Assembly (NCBI RefSeq): GCF_025403485.1
Contig: NZ_CP099966.1
Span: 4,648,501-4,712,500 of the forward strand
Direction of reading: 5' to 3'
Origin: Chryseobacterium paludis
Lineage (GTDB): Bacteria; Bacteroidota; Bacteroidia; Flavobacteriales; Weeksellaceae
DNA length: 64,000 bases
Shown: positions 26,098 to 36,421 of the stretch, in pieces
Position numbering within the stretch: the first letter of the stretch is position 1
Layout of the letters: the number at the start of each line of letters is the position of its first letter
Notes under the pieces: model-generated
What the model was told of the DNA's origin: nothing
The model's input: only the letters and a program-made list of their open reading frames with translations
Databases searched by the model: none
Made by a program: the position numbers and the translations under genes

Positions 26098-27771
26098 ATG
26101 GAAGAAGAAAAAAAATCACTCAATTTTATTGAGCAAATTATAGAAGATGATTTGGTAAACGGTTTGAATAAAGATCAAATCCGTTTCCGTTTTCCCCCTG
26201 AACCTAATGGGTATCTGCATGTAGGGCACACAAAAGCGATCTGCATCAATTTTGGGTTGGGTGAAAAATACAATGCTCCCGTAAACCTTCGTTTCGATGA
26301 TACAAATCCTGAAAAAGAAGAGCAGGAATTTGTGGATTCCATCAAAAAAGATGTAGAATGGCTAGGTTTCAAATGGGATAAAGAATTGTATGCATCCGAC
26401 TACTTCCAGCAGCTTTATGATTGGGCTGTTAGACTTATTAAAGAAGGGAAAGCTTATGTAGATGAGCAACCATCAGAAGTAATTACAGAACAGAGAAAAA
26501 ACCCTGCAGAGCCAGGAGTTGAATCTCCATTCAGAAATCGTCCTGTAGAAGAATCTATTGATTTATTCGAAAGAATGAAAAATGGAGAATTTGAAGAAGG
26601 TACGATGTCTCTTCGTGCTAAGATTGATATGATCTCGCCAAATATGAATATGCGTGATCCTGTGATGTACAGAATATTGAAAAGACCTCACCACAGAACA
26701 GGGACACAATGGAAAATCTATCCAATGTATGACTGGGCGCATGGAGAATCGGATTATTTGGAGCAGGTATCTCACTCATTGTGTTCTTTGGAATTTGAAA
26801 ACCACAGACCACTTTACAACTGGTATTTAGATCAGGTATATGAAGAGCCTAAAGTAGCGCCAAAACAGAGAGAATTTGCAAGGATGAATGTTACGTACAT
26901 GATTACTTCTAAAAGAAAACTGCAAAGGTTAGTTGCTGAGAAGGTGGTAACAGGCTGGGATGATCCTAGGATGCCTACTATTTCAGGAATGCGTAGAAAA
27001 GGATTTACACCAGCTTCTATCAGAAACTTTATTGATAAAGTTGGGGTAGCAAAAAGAGAAAATCTGATTGAAATTCAGTTATTGGATTTCTGTGTTCGTG
27101 AAGACCTGAATAAAGTAGCTAAACGTGTGATGGCTGTGGTAGATCCTGTAAAATTAGTGATCGAAAACTACCCTGAAGGACAGGAAGAATGGTTGGAAAC
27201 TGAAAATAATCCTGAACAGGAAAATGCAGGAACAAGAGAAGTCCCTTTTTCAAGAGAATTATATATTGAACGTGAAGATTTTAAGGAAGAGGCAAACAAT
27301 AAGTTCTTCAGATTAAAGTTAGGAGGTGAAGTTCGTTTAAAATCCGCGTATATTATCAAAGCTGAAAGAGTGGAGAAAGATGAGAACGGAGAGATCACAA
27401 CTATTTACGCTACTTACGATGAGAAGAGTAAGTCTGGAAGTGGAACAGAAGAGAGCTTAAGAAAAGTAAAAGGTACGCTGCACTGGGTATCAGCAAAACA
27501 TGCAATTCCTGTAGAAGTAAAAATTTATGATCAGTTATTTACTGTAGAACAGCCTGATGCTGAGAAAGATGTTGATTTCTTAAACTTCATCAATCCTGAA
27601 TCTGTGTCAACAATTCAAGGATTTGCTGAACCAAGTCTGAAAGATGTAGCAGTAGGTGAACCACTTCAGTTCCAAAGAATTGGATACTTCACGAAAGATC
27701 AGGATTCTACAGAATCTAATTTGGTATTTAACCGTACGGTAACATTGAAAGATTCTTACAAACCAGAGTAG
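26098..27771 (+). CDS. glnS: Glutamine-tRNA ligase
   Basis: 557 residues from ATG at 26098; an upstream TTG at 26062 lies inside the promoter box and is unlikely to be used. The class I signature HVGH is at 41-44 (PPEPNGYLHVGHTKAI), and the KMSKS-like motif appears as MTSKRKL near residue 270. The anticodon-binding beta-barrels fill the C-terminal half. It charges tRNA-Gln with glutamine. It is monocistronic, with its own promoter and terminator. Confidence 0.96.
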   Translation: MEEEKKSLNFIEQIIEDDLVNGLNKDQIRFRFPPEPNGYLHVGHTKAICINFGLGEKYNAPVNLRFDDTNPEKEEQEFVDSIKKDVEWLGFKWDKELYASDYFQQLYDWAVRLIKEGKAYVDEQPSEVITEQRKNPAEPGVESPFRNRPVEESIDLFERMKNGEFEEGTMSLRAKIDMISPNMNMRDPVMYRILKRPHHRTGTQWKIYPMYDWAHGESDYLEQVSHSLCSLEFENHRPLYNWYLDQVYEEPKVAPKQREFARMNVTYMITSKRKLQRLVAEKVVTGWDDPRMPTISGMRRKGFTPASIRNFIDKVGVAKRENLIEIQLLDFCVREDLNKVAKRVMAVVDPVKLVIENYPEGQEEWLETENNPEQENAGTREVPFSRELYIEREDFKEEANNKFFRLKLGGEVRLKSAYIIKAERVEKDENGEITTIYATYDEKSKSGSGTEESLRKVKGTLHWVSAKHAIPVEVKIYDQLFTVEQPDAEKDVDFLNFINPESVSTIQGFAEPSLKDVAVGEPLQFQRIGYFTKDQDSTESNLVFNRTVTLKDSYKPE

Positions 27772-27790
27772 GATCATTCCAATATAAAAT

Positions 27791-27821
27791 AAAACAGGAT
27801 CTATTTTTTAGGTCCTGTTTT
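27791..27821 (+). terminator. Terminator of glnS
   Basis: Nine-base arms AAAACAGGA/TCCTGTTTT with a 13-base loop, then a T-rich run, 19 bases after the glnS stop. Confidence 0.75.
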
Positions 27822-27862
27822 TATTTTTACATGTTTTATTTAGGCTTAGAAAATAAATGACA

Positions 27863-28759
27863 TTACTTCAGGAAATTTTTCTTTTCAAATGCCGGATCAG
27901 GGTAAGCATAAAACCCCTTTCCAGAAACAATACCTAATTTCCCTTTATCCACGTACTCCTTCTTTAATTTCTTTGAAATTTTAATTTTAATAGAAGATTT
28001 TGTGGAATCTGCTGCTATTTTATTGATGTTATAAACTGTAGTAATACCAACTACATCCATTATTCCAAAAGGACCCATTGGTGCTCCAGTTGCTACCATC
28101 CATGTTTTATCAATGGTTTTAATATCTGATATCTTGTTCACCCACAACTCTAATGCAGAACTTAGTAAAGGCATTAATAACGAATTGACGATATATCCAG
28201 GCTGTTCTTTATGGATAGGAAGTGTAACCATTCCAATTGCTTTGGCAAAGTCAATGACAGCATTAAAAACCTCTGCTGATGTTTCAGGATGTTTCATTAC
28301 CTCTCCGGTATTATGTTTCCAGATTTCATTGGCGAAATGTAATGCAATAAACTTTTCTGGTCTTCCTGTTTTTTTTGCAAGCTTACTGGGAAGTAATGAT
28401 GAAGAGTTCGTTGCAAATACCGTTTTTTCAGGAGCGACTTTTGATACCTTTTGGTAAAAATCAATTTTGATCTTAAGGTTTTCAGGAACAGCTTCTATCA
28501 ATAGATCAGCGTTTTTTAATGCTGCCGAAAGATCAGAAGTATAATTTAGGTTTTTAAATGCCACGTTCAGTTGCTTCTGAGTGGCATTTAAATCTTTTTT
28601 AAAAGCTTCACTAAGTATATTGAATTTTGTCTTTGCCTTTTCTAAGATTTCGTCACTGATATCATAAACTGTGACATTGAAGCCATAAAAAGCTGCTTGA
28701 AAAGCTATTTGATATCCCAATACACCGCTACCGGCAACAGTTACATTTTTAAAATTCAT
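27863..28759 (-). CDS. 3-Hydroxyacyl-CoA dehydrogenase, NAD-binding
   Basis: 298 residues in the short two-domain form (3-hydroxybutyryl-CoA dehydrogenase-like). The Rossmann motif GSGVLGYQIAFQAAFYG (11-27) is followed by VYDISDE; EAVPENLKIK and NSSSLLPSKL are family segments, and ALHFANEIWKHNTGE holds the catalytic His. The C-terminal domain contains GFYAYPDP. It oxidises 3-hydroxyacyl-CoA to 3-ketoacyl-CoA in fatty-acid degradation or butanoate metabolism. It lies downstream of oleate hydratase with a terminator-like hairpin between them, so co-transcription is uncertain; the shared theme is fatty acid metabolism. Confidence 0.85.
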   Translation of the reverse strand: MNFKNVTVAGSGVLGYQIAFQAAFYGFNVTVYDISDEILEKAKTKFNILSEAFKKDLNATQKQLNVAFKNLNYTSDLSAALKNADLLIEAVPENLKIKIDFYQKVSKVAPEKTVFATNSSSLLPSKLAKKTGRPEKFIALHFANEIWKHNTGEVMKHPETSAEVFNAVIDFAKAIGMVTLPIHKEQPGYIVNSLLMPLLSSALELWVNKISDIKTIDKTWMVATGAPMGPFGIMDVVGITTVYNINKIAADSTKSSIKIKISKKLKKEYVDKGKLGIVSGKGFYAYPDPAFEKKNFLK

Positions 28760-28796
28760 AAAATTTAAATTTAATAAACCATATTAGTAAGAATTA

Positions 28797-28824
28797 AAAA
28801 CCGAACAATGGTACGTCCGGTTTT
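28797..28824 (-). terminator. Terminator-like hairpin after oleate hydratase
   Basis: Ten-base arms AAAACCGAAC/GTCCGGTTTT pair at nine of ten positions, 14 bases after the oleate hydratase stop, with a short T run on the minus strand. Confidence 0.5.
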
Positions 28825-28837
28825 CATAAAATTTATT

Positions 28838-30778
28838 TTAACTTTTTATACCTTTAATCCAGTCCTGGAATTTATTGATTTGCTCCATAAAAAAGGATTC
28901 ATGCTCTTCTTTTTCTACCGGATTATTGACCAGGATATGTTCAAAATAAGTTCCTTTTAATATTCTTCTTAGAATTCCCTCACCAAGGAACGGTTGATAG
29001 TCATTTAAGGCTTGGGTTGCTTTTAGAAGATGACGGATGTCATATTGCAAAGGATTTATATCCGGAACCTGTTTATTCAGGTTGAGTAAATTATAGACCG
29101 CTAATCTTCCAGTCCTTATAGAGCTCTCCATAGTAAATACCACATCATTATTGGTTTCTACAAATTGTCCCACCAAAGCTAAATTTTTACAGCCTTCTGG
29201 AACGACTCTTGGACGGTCACCTTTTGCTCTCGGCATAAACATCGAAGTGATATAAGGCATAAATGAAGATCGAACGATTGTGTTTTCAATGACATTGTCC
29301 AGCTGATCAATAATTCCAAGATGATAACATAGTTCAGCTAAAATTTCATCCCCTGTACATTCAGGCATCGTTTTCTTTACATAATTACCCTGTTTATCCA
29401 TTAGTAATGAATATACCCAAAGAACAAGGACATCGTCAGGTTGGGTTGGAAAATGGGGCTGTCTGTTGCAGGTAAAACTCATCACCCAGTTAGAATCTGT
29501 AATGGTAATGATGCCTCCCGTAACTGTTCTTCCTGAATAGGGATCATTAACGGATAGTTCTTTTAATTTATCAACAAAAGCCGAAGGTTTACAGGTAAGC
29601 GTTGCAGATTCCCAGGCAGATTTTTCAATATTACTACAGAATTTTTCAGGTTTTCCAAATACTTCTGATTTTGCAGCGAGGTTTTTCCATAGCATCCATC
29701 CGGCACTTTGTCCGCTTGTACTATTATCGATATTGATAATTGGAGCTTTTTTGTTATCTCCATAGAAAGTGCTTTCGGTCATAGATCCTGTTGTTACGAT
29801 CACATAATCATCTTTACCCACAGGGATTTTTACTTCCTTACCATCCTGCTCTGTAAGAATACCTTCAACTACTTTTCCTTCGGTATTAATGTGGATATCC
29901 AAATCTTTAACCAGTGTATTTAATTGGATTTGTACCCCTTTTTCAGTAAGGAATTTTCTTAATGGAGTTACGAAGGTGTCATACTGATTATACTTCGGAA
30001 ACACTAAACATGAGAAGTCTTTCATACCATCTATGGCATGTAGAAATTTGTGCATATAAAGTTTTAATTCCAATAAACTGTGCCAGTTTTCAAAAGCAAA
30101 CATAGACCGCCAGAAAAACCAGAAATTGCTGTTTAAAAACGATTCACTGAAATAATCCTCAATTGATAGATCATCAAGCTCTTCTTTTTTCTTTAATAAA
30201 AGCTTTATAATAGCAAGCTGATCTTTTTTTTCCAATCCGAATTTACTGAAATCCTGTATCTGTCCCTGATTATGAATTAATCTTGCTTTGGAATAATTAG
30301 GATCATTATCATTTACAAGACGGTATTCATCTAAAACAGTATAAGGAGCGGGTAGTTCTACAGCAGGAATATCCTGGAAAAGATCCCAAAGATTTTCGTA
30401 AGTCATATCCATCTCACGACCACCACGAATAATATATCCATCCTCTGGATTTCCCGCACCATCCAATGAACCTCCATCTATATGCAATTGATCTAAGAAA
30501 ATTATATTTTTTCCGGGAACATGTCCGTCACGGATAAAGTAATAGGCTGTAGCCATTCCTGCAATACCACTTCCTACAATATAGATTTTACTGTTTTCGT
30601 AGGATTGGGTAGGAATACCTTTATTACGTTGATAGTTTCCAATCTGATCGGAAAAAGGCATTGTCTTTCCGGGGGTGTTAATTTGAACTTCCTTGCTTGA
30701 ATCTGGTTCGTGATTTACTTTTCCATACTCATTTGAAGCTTTTAAAACTTTGTCGAATTTAGAATTGATCGTACTCAT
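28838..30778 (-). CDS. ohyA: Oleate hydratase (MCRA family, FAD)
   Basis: 646 residues. The FAD-binding motif [17 protein letters not shown] lies near residue 65, followed by [15 protein letters not shown] and [18 protein letters not shown], both highly conserved in oleate hydratases (formerly myosin-cross-reactive antigens). The enzyme adds water to the cis-9 double bond of unsaturated fatty acids, giving 10-hydroxystearate, which detoxifies host or environmental oleate. An AraC-type regulator lies 83 bases upstream on the same strand, and a 3-hydroxyacyl-CoA dehydrogenase follows, together suggesting a fatty-acid response locus. Confidence 0.93.
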   Translation of the reverse strand: MSTINSKFDKVLKASNEYGKVNHEPDSSKEVQINTPGKTMPFSDQIGNYQRNKGIPTQSYENSKIYIVGSGIAGMATAYYFIRDGHVPGKNIIFLDQLHIDGGSLDGAGNPEDGYIIRGGREMDMTYENLWDLFQDIPAVELPAPYTVLDEYRLVNDNDPNYSKARLIHNQGQIQDFSKFGLEKKDQLAIIKLLLKKKEELDDLSIEDYFSESFLNSNFWFFWRSMFAFENWHSLLELKLYMHKFLHAIDGMKDFSCLVFPKYNQYDTFVTPLRKFLTEKGVQIQLNTLVKDLDIHINTEGKVVEGILTEQDGKEVKIPVGKDDYVIVTTGSMTESTFYGDNKKAPIINIDNSTSGQSAGWMLWKNLAAKSEVFGKPEKFCSNIEKSAWESATLTCKPSAFVDKLKELSVNDPYSGRTVTGGIITITDSNWVMSFTCNRQPHFPTQPDDVLVLWVYSLLMDKQGNYVKKTMPECTGDEILAELCYHLGIIDQLDNVIENTIVRSSFMPYITSMFMPRAKGDRPRVVPEGCKNLALVGQFVETNNDVVFTMESSIRTGRLAVYNLLNLNKQVPDINPLQYDIRHLLKATQALNDYQPFLGEGILRRILKGTYFEHILVNNPVEKEEHESFFMEQINKFQDWIKGIKS

Positions 30779-30861
30779 TTTATATTGTTTTTTTATTAAC
30801 AGAATAAAGGTACATCTATTCTAGAGGGGCAATATGTCCCTAATGTCAGAATTAATATCCC

Positions 30862-31743
30862 CTAATTCTTAAGGCTGAATTTTTTTTTCCGATATTCAGA
30901 AGGGGAAAGAGAAGTCTGTTTTTTGAAAAAACGGCCAAAGGCTGACGAAGAATTGAACTGAAGCTGAAAGGATATCTCTGATATCGTTATCTCAGGAGTT
31001 CCAAGTAAAACATATGCTTCCTTTAATAATGCTTCATCTATCACTTCATGAGGTGTTTTTCCGGTTGCCTTTTTTACGATCTCTATAAGATATTTACTTG
31101 AAACAAAAAGATGATCAGCATAAAGCTGCACTGTTCTGTAGTGGTGGATGTTTTCACGGACTAATTTGCAAAACCTAAGATATAGATCGGTCTTTCCTTC
31201 TTCTTTTTCTTCAAGGTTATCGTCCGCATTGTTGAGTATTTCGGCAACTTCCAATAGCAGATTAAAAATGGTAGTTCTGATAATTTCTTCAGAATATTTT
31301 CCTTTTTGCTCTGCTTTTTTTTCCATATATCCCATTAAGTCTATTAGTATAGATGCATTTTTATTGTTTGTTTTTAAAAGACTATAAGAATTGTTGTGAA
31401 ATAAATTCATTTTCTCAATGATAAAAGGATCTGAGATGTTTTTGAGTAAAAAATTCTTATCAAAAAATAACAACTTCATGGTGAAGTCCTTATGGGTATT
31501 CATAAACCTGACAATAGTAGAAGGCGCTGAAATAAGACAGCTGTTAATTCCCAGATGATATTGATTACTGTCTATTTCAAGATCTATTTCACCACCAGTG
31601 CAAATGCAGATGGCATAATAATCCATCCTGAAAGGAGTGTCGGGAAACTCAAAAATTGTTTTTCCGGAAGAAATATAATAGGATTTATGACAATCTATAC
31701 TATAAAATGATAAGGTATCCTGTAAATTTTCGTAAGTTATCAT
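30862..31743 (-). CDS. AraC-family transcriptional regulator
   Basis: 293 residues. N-terminal cupin-like ligand domain of about 170 residues (YYAICICTGGEIDLEID, then YHLGINSCLISAPSTIVRFM), then a C-terminal two-HTH domain (VQLYADHLFVSSKYLIEIVK and ISEISFQLQFNSSSAFGRFF) ending SPSEYRKKK. It is cytoplasmic, with no membrane segments. It lies 83 bases upstream of oleate hydratase on the same strand, so activation of that gene by a fatty acid or related signal is a reasonable inference. Start ATG at 31743. Confidence 0.85.
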   Translation of the reverse strand: MITYENLQDTLSFYSIDCHKSYYISSGKTIFEFPDTPFRMDYYAICICTGGEIDLEIDSNQYHLGINSCLISAPSTIVRFMNTHKDFTMKLLFFDKNFLLKNISDPFIIEKMNLFHNNSYSLLKTNNKNASILIDLMGYMEKKAEQKGKYSEEIIRTTIFNLLLEVAEILNNADDNLEEKEEGKTDLYLRFCKLVRENIHHYRTVQLYADHLFVSSKYLIEIVKKATGKTPHEVIDEALLKEAYVLLGTPEITISEISFQLQFNSSSAFGRFFKKQTSLSPSEYRKKKFSLKN

Positions 31744-31943
31744 TCTAATATTGAGTTGATTTAATTTAGTTAGATCCTAAAGATTTGTATAATGAATCTT
31801 GCTTTAACTGCAATTTACGAATTTTATAAAATTGAAATAAGGCAATGAGTTAAAATAATACTTGTTTTTTTATCATTTTCACTTTGTTTTTTATTTCTTC
31901 ATAAAAATTAGGATTTTACGTTTATGCTCTGGCTTAATTTACC

Positions 31944-31951
31944 TAATTTTG
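31944..31951 (+). promoter_or_regulatory. -7 box (TAATTTTG) of the MFS gene
   Basis: Exact TAnnTTTG match 30 bases before the preferred GTG start at 31982; it lies inside the longer frame and therefore argues against the upstream TTG start. Confidence 0.55.
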
Positions 31952-31981
31952 TGTCTTCTAATTTTTCCCCAAACAAAATCC

Positions 31982-33217
31982 GTGAAATTATTAAGTATCT
32001 ATACAAGCTCCTTTAAAGGGCTTTCTAAAGAAAGCTGGATGTTGGCATTGGTAATGCTTATCAACCGTGCCGGCTCTATGGTACTTCCTTTTTTGGGAGT
32101 ATATATGACTGCTCATTTGAATTTCAGTATTGAAAATTCAGGAATAGTCCTGAGCTTTTTTGGAATTGGTTCTGTAATAGGTTCATGGCTTGGAGGGATG
32201 ATTACCGATAAGATCGGTGAGTATAAAGTTCAGAGTTTAAGCTTGCTACTCAGTGTTCCTTTATTTTGTATGATTCCTCTCTTTACAACAGAAGTAGGGT
32301 TAGCGGGAATTATTTTGGCACAGAGTATTGTAAGTGAGACTTTCCGTCCTGCCAATTCAGTAGCGATCACTAAATATGCGAGACCTGAAAATATCACCAG
32401 GGCCTTTTCGTTGAATAGAATGGCCGTGAATTTAGGATTTTCAATAGGTCCGGCTTTAGGAGGTATTTTATCTGCTATTTCTTATGAGTTTCTATTTTAT
32501 AGCAATGCTTTGGGAGCACTTATAGCAGGAATAACCTATGTTGTATTTTTTAGAAAACGAGATAAATTAGCAACTAGGAAAGCTAAAAAAGTAAAAGAAA
32601 CTATTGCTATTGCCAAAGAAGGGTCACCTTATCGGGATGGAAAATTCTTGATATACTGTTTCTTTTGTATGCTGTTTGCCATATGTTTTTTTCAGTTATT
32701 CAGTACACTGACTATTTTCTATAAAGACACGGCACATCTTAGCCAGGAGCATATCGGTTATTTATTAGGGTACAGCGGTTTTCTGATTGTATTGCTGGAA
32801 ATGTCATTTGTACAAATTGCTGAAAAGTATTTTAAATTAGGTGTTACGATGCTTTTAGGAACTTTCTTATGTGGTTTTTCATATGCAATGATGGCGTTTG
32901 ATTATAGTATCATAACATTGCTTATTTCAATGACCATCTTATGTATTGGCGAGATATGGACACTTCCTTTTATGTCTACTATTACTGCCTTAAGATCAGG
33001 AGCCAATAATAAAGGAGCTTATATGGGATTAAATGGAATGTCTTTTTCCATTGCGTTTATTGTAACTCCTTACGTAGGAACTTTAATTGCTGAGAAATTT
33101 GGATTTACAGTACTATGGATAGGTACCGGAGCTCTCGCAACTCTAATTGCCATTGCATTTTATTTTATTGTTCCATGGATGTTAGCTGAAAAAAACTCAA
33201 AAGAGGAAACAGTTTAA
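31982..33217 (+). CDS. Major facilitator superfamily transporter
   Basis: 411 residues, 12 predicted transmembrane helices. GTG at 31982 gives VKLLSIYTSSFKGLSKESW, a usual MFS N-terminus; the longer frame from 31862 contains the promoter box and is unlikely. The loop motif GSWLGGMITDKIGEY after helix 2 is the MFS signature. Substrate is unknown. The gene for a TonB-dependent receptor follows 24 bases after the stop on the same strand, so it could move the same ligand across the inner membrane, as MFS/TonB pairs do for siderophores or peptides. That is inference only. Confidence 0.85.
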   Translation: MKLLSIYTSSFKGLSKESWMLALVMLINRAGSMVLPFLGVYMTAHLNFSIENSGIVLSFFGIGSVIGSWLGGMITDKIGEYKVQSLSLLLSVPLFCMIPLFTTEVGLAGIILAQSIVSETFRPANSVAITKYARPENITRAFSLNRMAVNLGFSIGPALGGILSAISYEFLFYSNALGALIAGITYVVFFRKRDKLATRKAKKVKETIAIAKEGSPYRDGKFLIYCFFCMLFAICFFQLFSTLTIFYKDTAHLSQEHIGYLLGYSGFLIVLLEMSFVQIAEKYFKLGVTMLLGTFLCGFSYAMMAFDYSIITLLISMTILCIGEIWTLPFMSTITALRSGANNKGAYMGLNGMSFSIAFIVTPYVGTLIAEKFGFTVLWIGTGALATLIAIAFYFIVPWMLAEKNSKEETV

Positions 33218-33229
33218 AGAATCATTTGC

Positions 33230-33237
33230 TAGTTTTG
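33230..33237 (+). promoter_or_regulatory. -7 box (TAGTTTTG) immediately before the TonB receptor ATG
   Basis: Exact TAnnTTTG ending four bases before ATG 33242. With the usual spacing, transcription would start at or within one base of the ATG, so the mRNA would be leaderless. Confidence 0.45.
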
Positions 33238-33241
33238 TAGT

Positions 33242-35272
33242 ATGGTGAGGATCTGCTTTTTACTCTTTATCATTGCTTGCCCATTTTTCTCTTCACAAAA
33301 AAGAGATTCTGCTGAACTGATCTCAGAAGTGAAAATTGATGCATATAAAAAGCCAACTACTTATATTACCTCTACAAAATCTGTTTCTGTAATTTCAGGA
33401 GTGCTTCTCCGTCAGAACACACCAGAGAGAATGCTTGAATCCATTAATCAGATCGCTGGAGCAAGAATAGAAGAACGTTCTCCTGGAAGTTACAGGATTT
33501 CGGTGCGTGGAAGCACGCTAAGATCACCTTTTGGGGTAAGAAATATTAAAGTATACCTGGATGACTTTATCCTGTCTGATGCTTCGGGAAATACCTATTT
33601 TAATCTCATCTCCCCTGAATTGATCGATAGGATAGAAATATATAAGGGGCCGGAAGGAGGTGATTATGGGGCTGCAACTGGTGGGACACTTCTTCTTCAG
33701 ACAAGATCTTCAGAAAATTTATCTGCTCATCTTTCTGTCGGTAGTTATGGGGCATTTAACCAAAGCTTTGACCTTTCAAAGCAATTGGGAAAGCATTTTT
33801 TTGAAATTTTTCAGAATTATTACAGAACGGATTCTTATCGAAAACAATCTGCTGTAGAGAGGAAACAGATTTTTTTAAAAGACAGATTTCAATATACTAA
33901 AAAAGCATCATTGAATACCATGCTTTTATTTTCTGATCTTGATTATCAAACACCTGGTGGCCTTACATTAGAACAAATGCAGGTGGATAGGAAACAGTCA
34001 AGACCAGCGACCACTACAATCCCTGGTGCCAGTGAGCAAAATGCGGGAATAAGAAATAAAATGATTCTTGCAGGAATTTCTCATCAGCTGGAACTTAGTC
34101 CGAAACTTTCACATTTCATGATGTTGCAAGGTTCATATGTTGATTTTGAAAATCCTTTTATTACCAATTTTGAAAATAGATTTGAACAAAATTTTGCATT
34201 GCGAACCCATCTTAATTATACAGAACACTGGGATAAAGTTGAAATGGCATGGCGATTTGGATTTGAAGGTGGGATTAATTCCATTCTGGTTAAAAATTAT
34301 GATAACAATATGGGATCAGAAGGAAGTCCTCAAAATTTTGACAAACTAAGGAACAGATCCGGATTTTATTTCCTTTCACAAAAATTTAGTTTTAATGAAA
34401 AATTATTTACAGATATTTCACTAAGCCTGAATTCAAATTCATACCAATGGGATAGGGTATATCCAAGTAATGAAAGTGGAAAGATAAATTTTAAAAAACA
34501 ATGGCTTCCAAACATTGGGCTGACCTATCTTATAACAAAAGGATTTTCTGTAAGAGTGAAAGCCGGAAAGGGAAATTCGGCTCCGACAAATGAAGAGATC
34601 CGATCTTCTGATCAGCAGTTCAATCTGAATCTTGCTCCTGAATATGGTTGGAATAAGGAGATTGGAATCCGAAAACAATTTGGCGATATTTTGTTCGTAG
34701 AAGGAAGCTATTTTGATTTCAGAATGAAGAATGCTATTGTGAGAAGACAAAATGAAAAGGGACAGGAATTTTTTATTAACCAGGGAAGTGCTGTTCAAAA
34801 AGGATTTGAAACCTTAATAGAATCAAAGAATTTCAACTTTCGCAGTGAAGTGTTGAATCATTTCAAATTCAGACTTTCCGGTAGTTTTTATAGATTTAGA
34901 TTTGAAGATTATAAACAGGATAACAAGGATTTTTCTGGAAATAGCTTAACAGGGGTTCCTGCAACGACAATAAATAGTTTGCTCAATTTCATGGTTTTAA
35001 AAATCATTTCTATTGATTATTCTCATTTCTATACTTCAAAAATTCCTTTGAACGACGCCAATTCAGTATGGTCTACATCAACACTCATTGGTAATTTACA
35101 ATTCAGGGTTCCTGTTCAATTTCAAAAAACAAAACTCGATGTATATCTTCAGATTCAAAACCTGTATAATACAGATTATGTTTTAGGATTTGATACCAAT
35201 GCATTTGGCAACCGCTTTTACAATCCGGCTGCAAAACGGAATTTTATTTTTGGTGTAAAAGCCGATTTTTAG
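33242..35272 (+). CDS. TonB-dependent outer-membrane receptor
   Basis: 676 residues with signal peptide (MVRICFLLFIIACPFFSSQK). The plug domain (about 40-160) has ERMLESINQIAGARIEERSP, VRGSTLRSPFGVRNIKVYLD and RIEIYKGPEGGDYG. The rest is a 22-strand-type barrel with strands rich in aromatic residues and a C-terminal FIFGVKADF ending in Phe, as outer-membrane proteins do. No CarboxypepD-like or SusC-type N-terminal extension is present, so it is of the siderophore/cobalamin kind rather than SusC. The ligand is unknown. It follows an MFS transporter gene. Confidence 0.88.
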   Translation: MVRICFLLFIIACPFFSSQKRDSAELISEVKIDAYKKPTTYITSTKSVSVISGVLLRQNTPERMLESINQIAGARIEERSPGSYRISVRGSTLRSPFGVRNIKVYLDDFILSDASGNTYFNLISPELIDRIEIYKGPEGGDYGAATGGTLLLQTRSSENLSAHLSVGSYGAFNQSFDLSKQLGKHFFEIFQNYYRTDSYRKQSAVERKQIFLKDRFQYTKKASLNTMLLFSDLDYQTPGGLTLEQMQVDRKQSRPATTTIPGASEQNAGIRNKMILAGISHQLELSPKLSHFMMLQGSYVDFENPFITNFENRFEQNFALRTHLNYTEHWDKVEMAWRFGFEGGINSILVKNYDNNMGSEGSPQNFDKLRNRSGFYFLSQKFSFNEKLFTDISLSLNSNSYQWDRVYPSNESGKINFKKQWLPNIGLTYLITKGFSVRVKAGKGNSAPTNEEIRSSDQQFNLNLAPEYGWNKEIGIRKQFGDILFVEGSYFDFRMKNAIVRRQNEKGQEFFINQGSAVQKGFETLIESKNFNFRSEVLNHFKFRLSGSFYRFRFEDYKQDNKDFSGNSLTGVPATTINSLLNFMVLKIISIDYSHFYTSKIPLNDANSVWSTSTLIGNLQFRVPVQFQKTKLDVYLQIQNLYNTDYVLGFDTNAFGNRFYNPAAKRNFIFGVKADF

Positions 35273-35360
35273 TATTTTAATGTTGGGACCTTAGTGTATT
35301 TTTCTTGTTTTTTACTTGAAATGGGTTGGATTTTCATCTTCCGTTTCCCTTGGAATCATG

Positions 35361-35393
35361 ATTGAGATTGCTTCGCTTCGCTACCAATGACGG
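35361..35393. repeat. Short dispersed-repeat-like sequence (GATTGCTTCGCTTCGCTACC)
   Basis: In the intergenic region after the receptor gene, TTGAGATTGCTTCGCTTCGC is followed by TACCAATGACGG. It resembles the short GC-richer repeats often seen between genes in flavobacterial genomes. A related GCGAAGCGAA core occurs at 63609-63618 in the other orientation. Confidence 0.35.
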
Positions 35394-35439
35394 CCAAATC
35401 TTAAAAACTCAGAATTGGAGAAAAGTTGTGTCTTTGTGA

Positions 35440-36417
35440 TTAACCAAGAGATGAAAGAGTCGCCAATATGTTCTTTATAATCATTCTGGCATGAATTCTG
35501 GAGTTTTCAATAAACCACAGATGGGTATCTTTTCCTCCACAAACAACTCCCGCCAGATATAGATTTTTAATGTTCGTTTCCATTGTTTCAGGATGGTGTA
35601 CAGGCTTAAGACAATCTCCCTGTAATTCAATTCCAGAATTTTTTAGAAAATCAAAATCGGGTAGGTAACCAGTCATGGCAAGGACAAAATCATTTTCAAT
35701 CTCATTCATCTGACCTTTTTCATCCTTAAACACAACGCTATGCTGTTTTATCTCAATAATTTCAGAATTAAAGTGGGCATGGATGCTGCCTTCTGCAATT
35801 CGGTTGTCGATATCCGGTTTTACCCAATATTTTACACTTTTTGATATTTCAGAATGTCGGACGATCATCGTTACTTCAGCTCCTTTTCTGTACGTTTCCA
35901 AAGCTGCATCTACGGCTGAATTACTTGAGCCTATAATTGCGATCTTTTGTTTAGCATAAGGGTAGGGTTCAGAATAATAATGTTTTACTTTTGGTAAGTC
36001 TTCACCGGGAATATTCATCAGATTTGGAATATCGTAGAAGCCTGTGGAAATGATCACATTCTTTGAGTAATACTTGGCTTTGGAGGATTCAACTTCAAAT
36101 ATACCATCTGTTTTAGAGACTTTAATAACCCTTTCATAAAGGTGAATGTTAAGGTCTTTCTGTCTGGTAATTCCCTGATAATATTCTAATGCTTCTTGTC
36201 TGCCTGGTTTTGGTGCTGTGGATATAAAAGGGATTTCTGCAATTTCTAATTTTTCAGCCGTAGAAAAGAAACGCATATATAAAGGATAATTATACAATGA
36301 ATTAACAATTGTTCCTTTTTCGATAATTAAATATGAGAGATTGTTTTTCTGAGCTTCGAGTGCACAATTTAACCCAATAGGTCCTCCTCCGATAATGAGA
36401 ATATCTAAAACTTCCAT
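35440..36417 (-). CDS. ypdA: YpdA-family bacillithiol disulfide reductase
   Basis: 325 residues, a two-dinucleotide-fold flavoprotein. FAD motif IIGGGPIGLNCALEA (8-22), a YPLYMRFFSTAEKLEIAEIP segment characteristic of YpdA, NADPH motif IGSSNSAVDAALE, and AGVVCGGKDTH near the C-terminus. YpdA (Bdr) reduces oxidised bacillithiol with NADPH; no CxxC redox pair of the thioredoxin-reductase type is present, in keeping with the family. The synthesis genes bshABC are not in this window. Start ATG at 36417, directly behind a -7 box. Confidence 0.88.
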   Translation of the reverse strand: MEVLDILIIGGGPIGLNCALEAQKNNLSYLIIEKGTIVNSLYNYPLYMRFFSTAEKLEIAEIPFISTAPKPGRQEALEYYQGITRQKDLNIHLYERVIKVSKTDGIFEVESSKAKYYSKNVIISTGFYDIPNLMNIPGEDLPKVKHYYSEPYPYAKQKIAIIGSSNSAVDAALETYRKGAEVTMIVRHSEISKSVKYWVKPDIDNRIAEGSIHAHFNSEIIEIKQHSVVFKDEKGQMNEIENDFVLAMTGYLPDFDFLKNSGIELQGDCLKPVHHPETMETNIKNLYLAGVVCGGKDTHLWFIENSRIHARMIIKNILATLSSLG

Positions 36418-36421
36418 TCAA

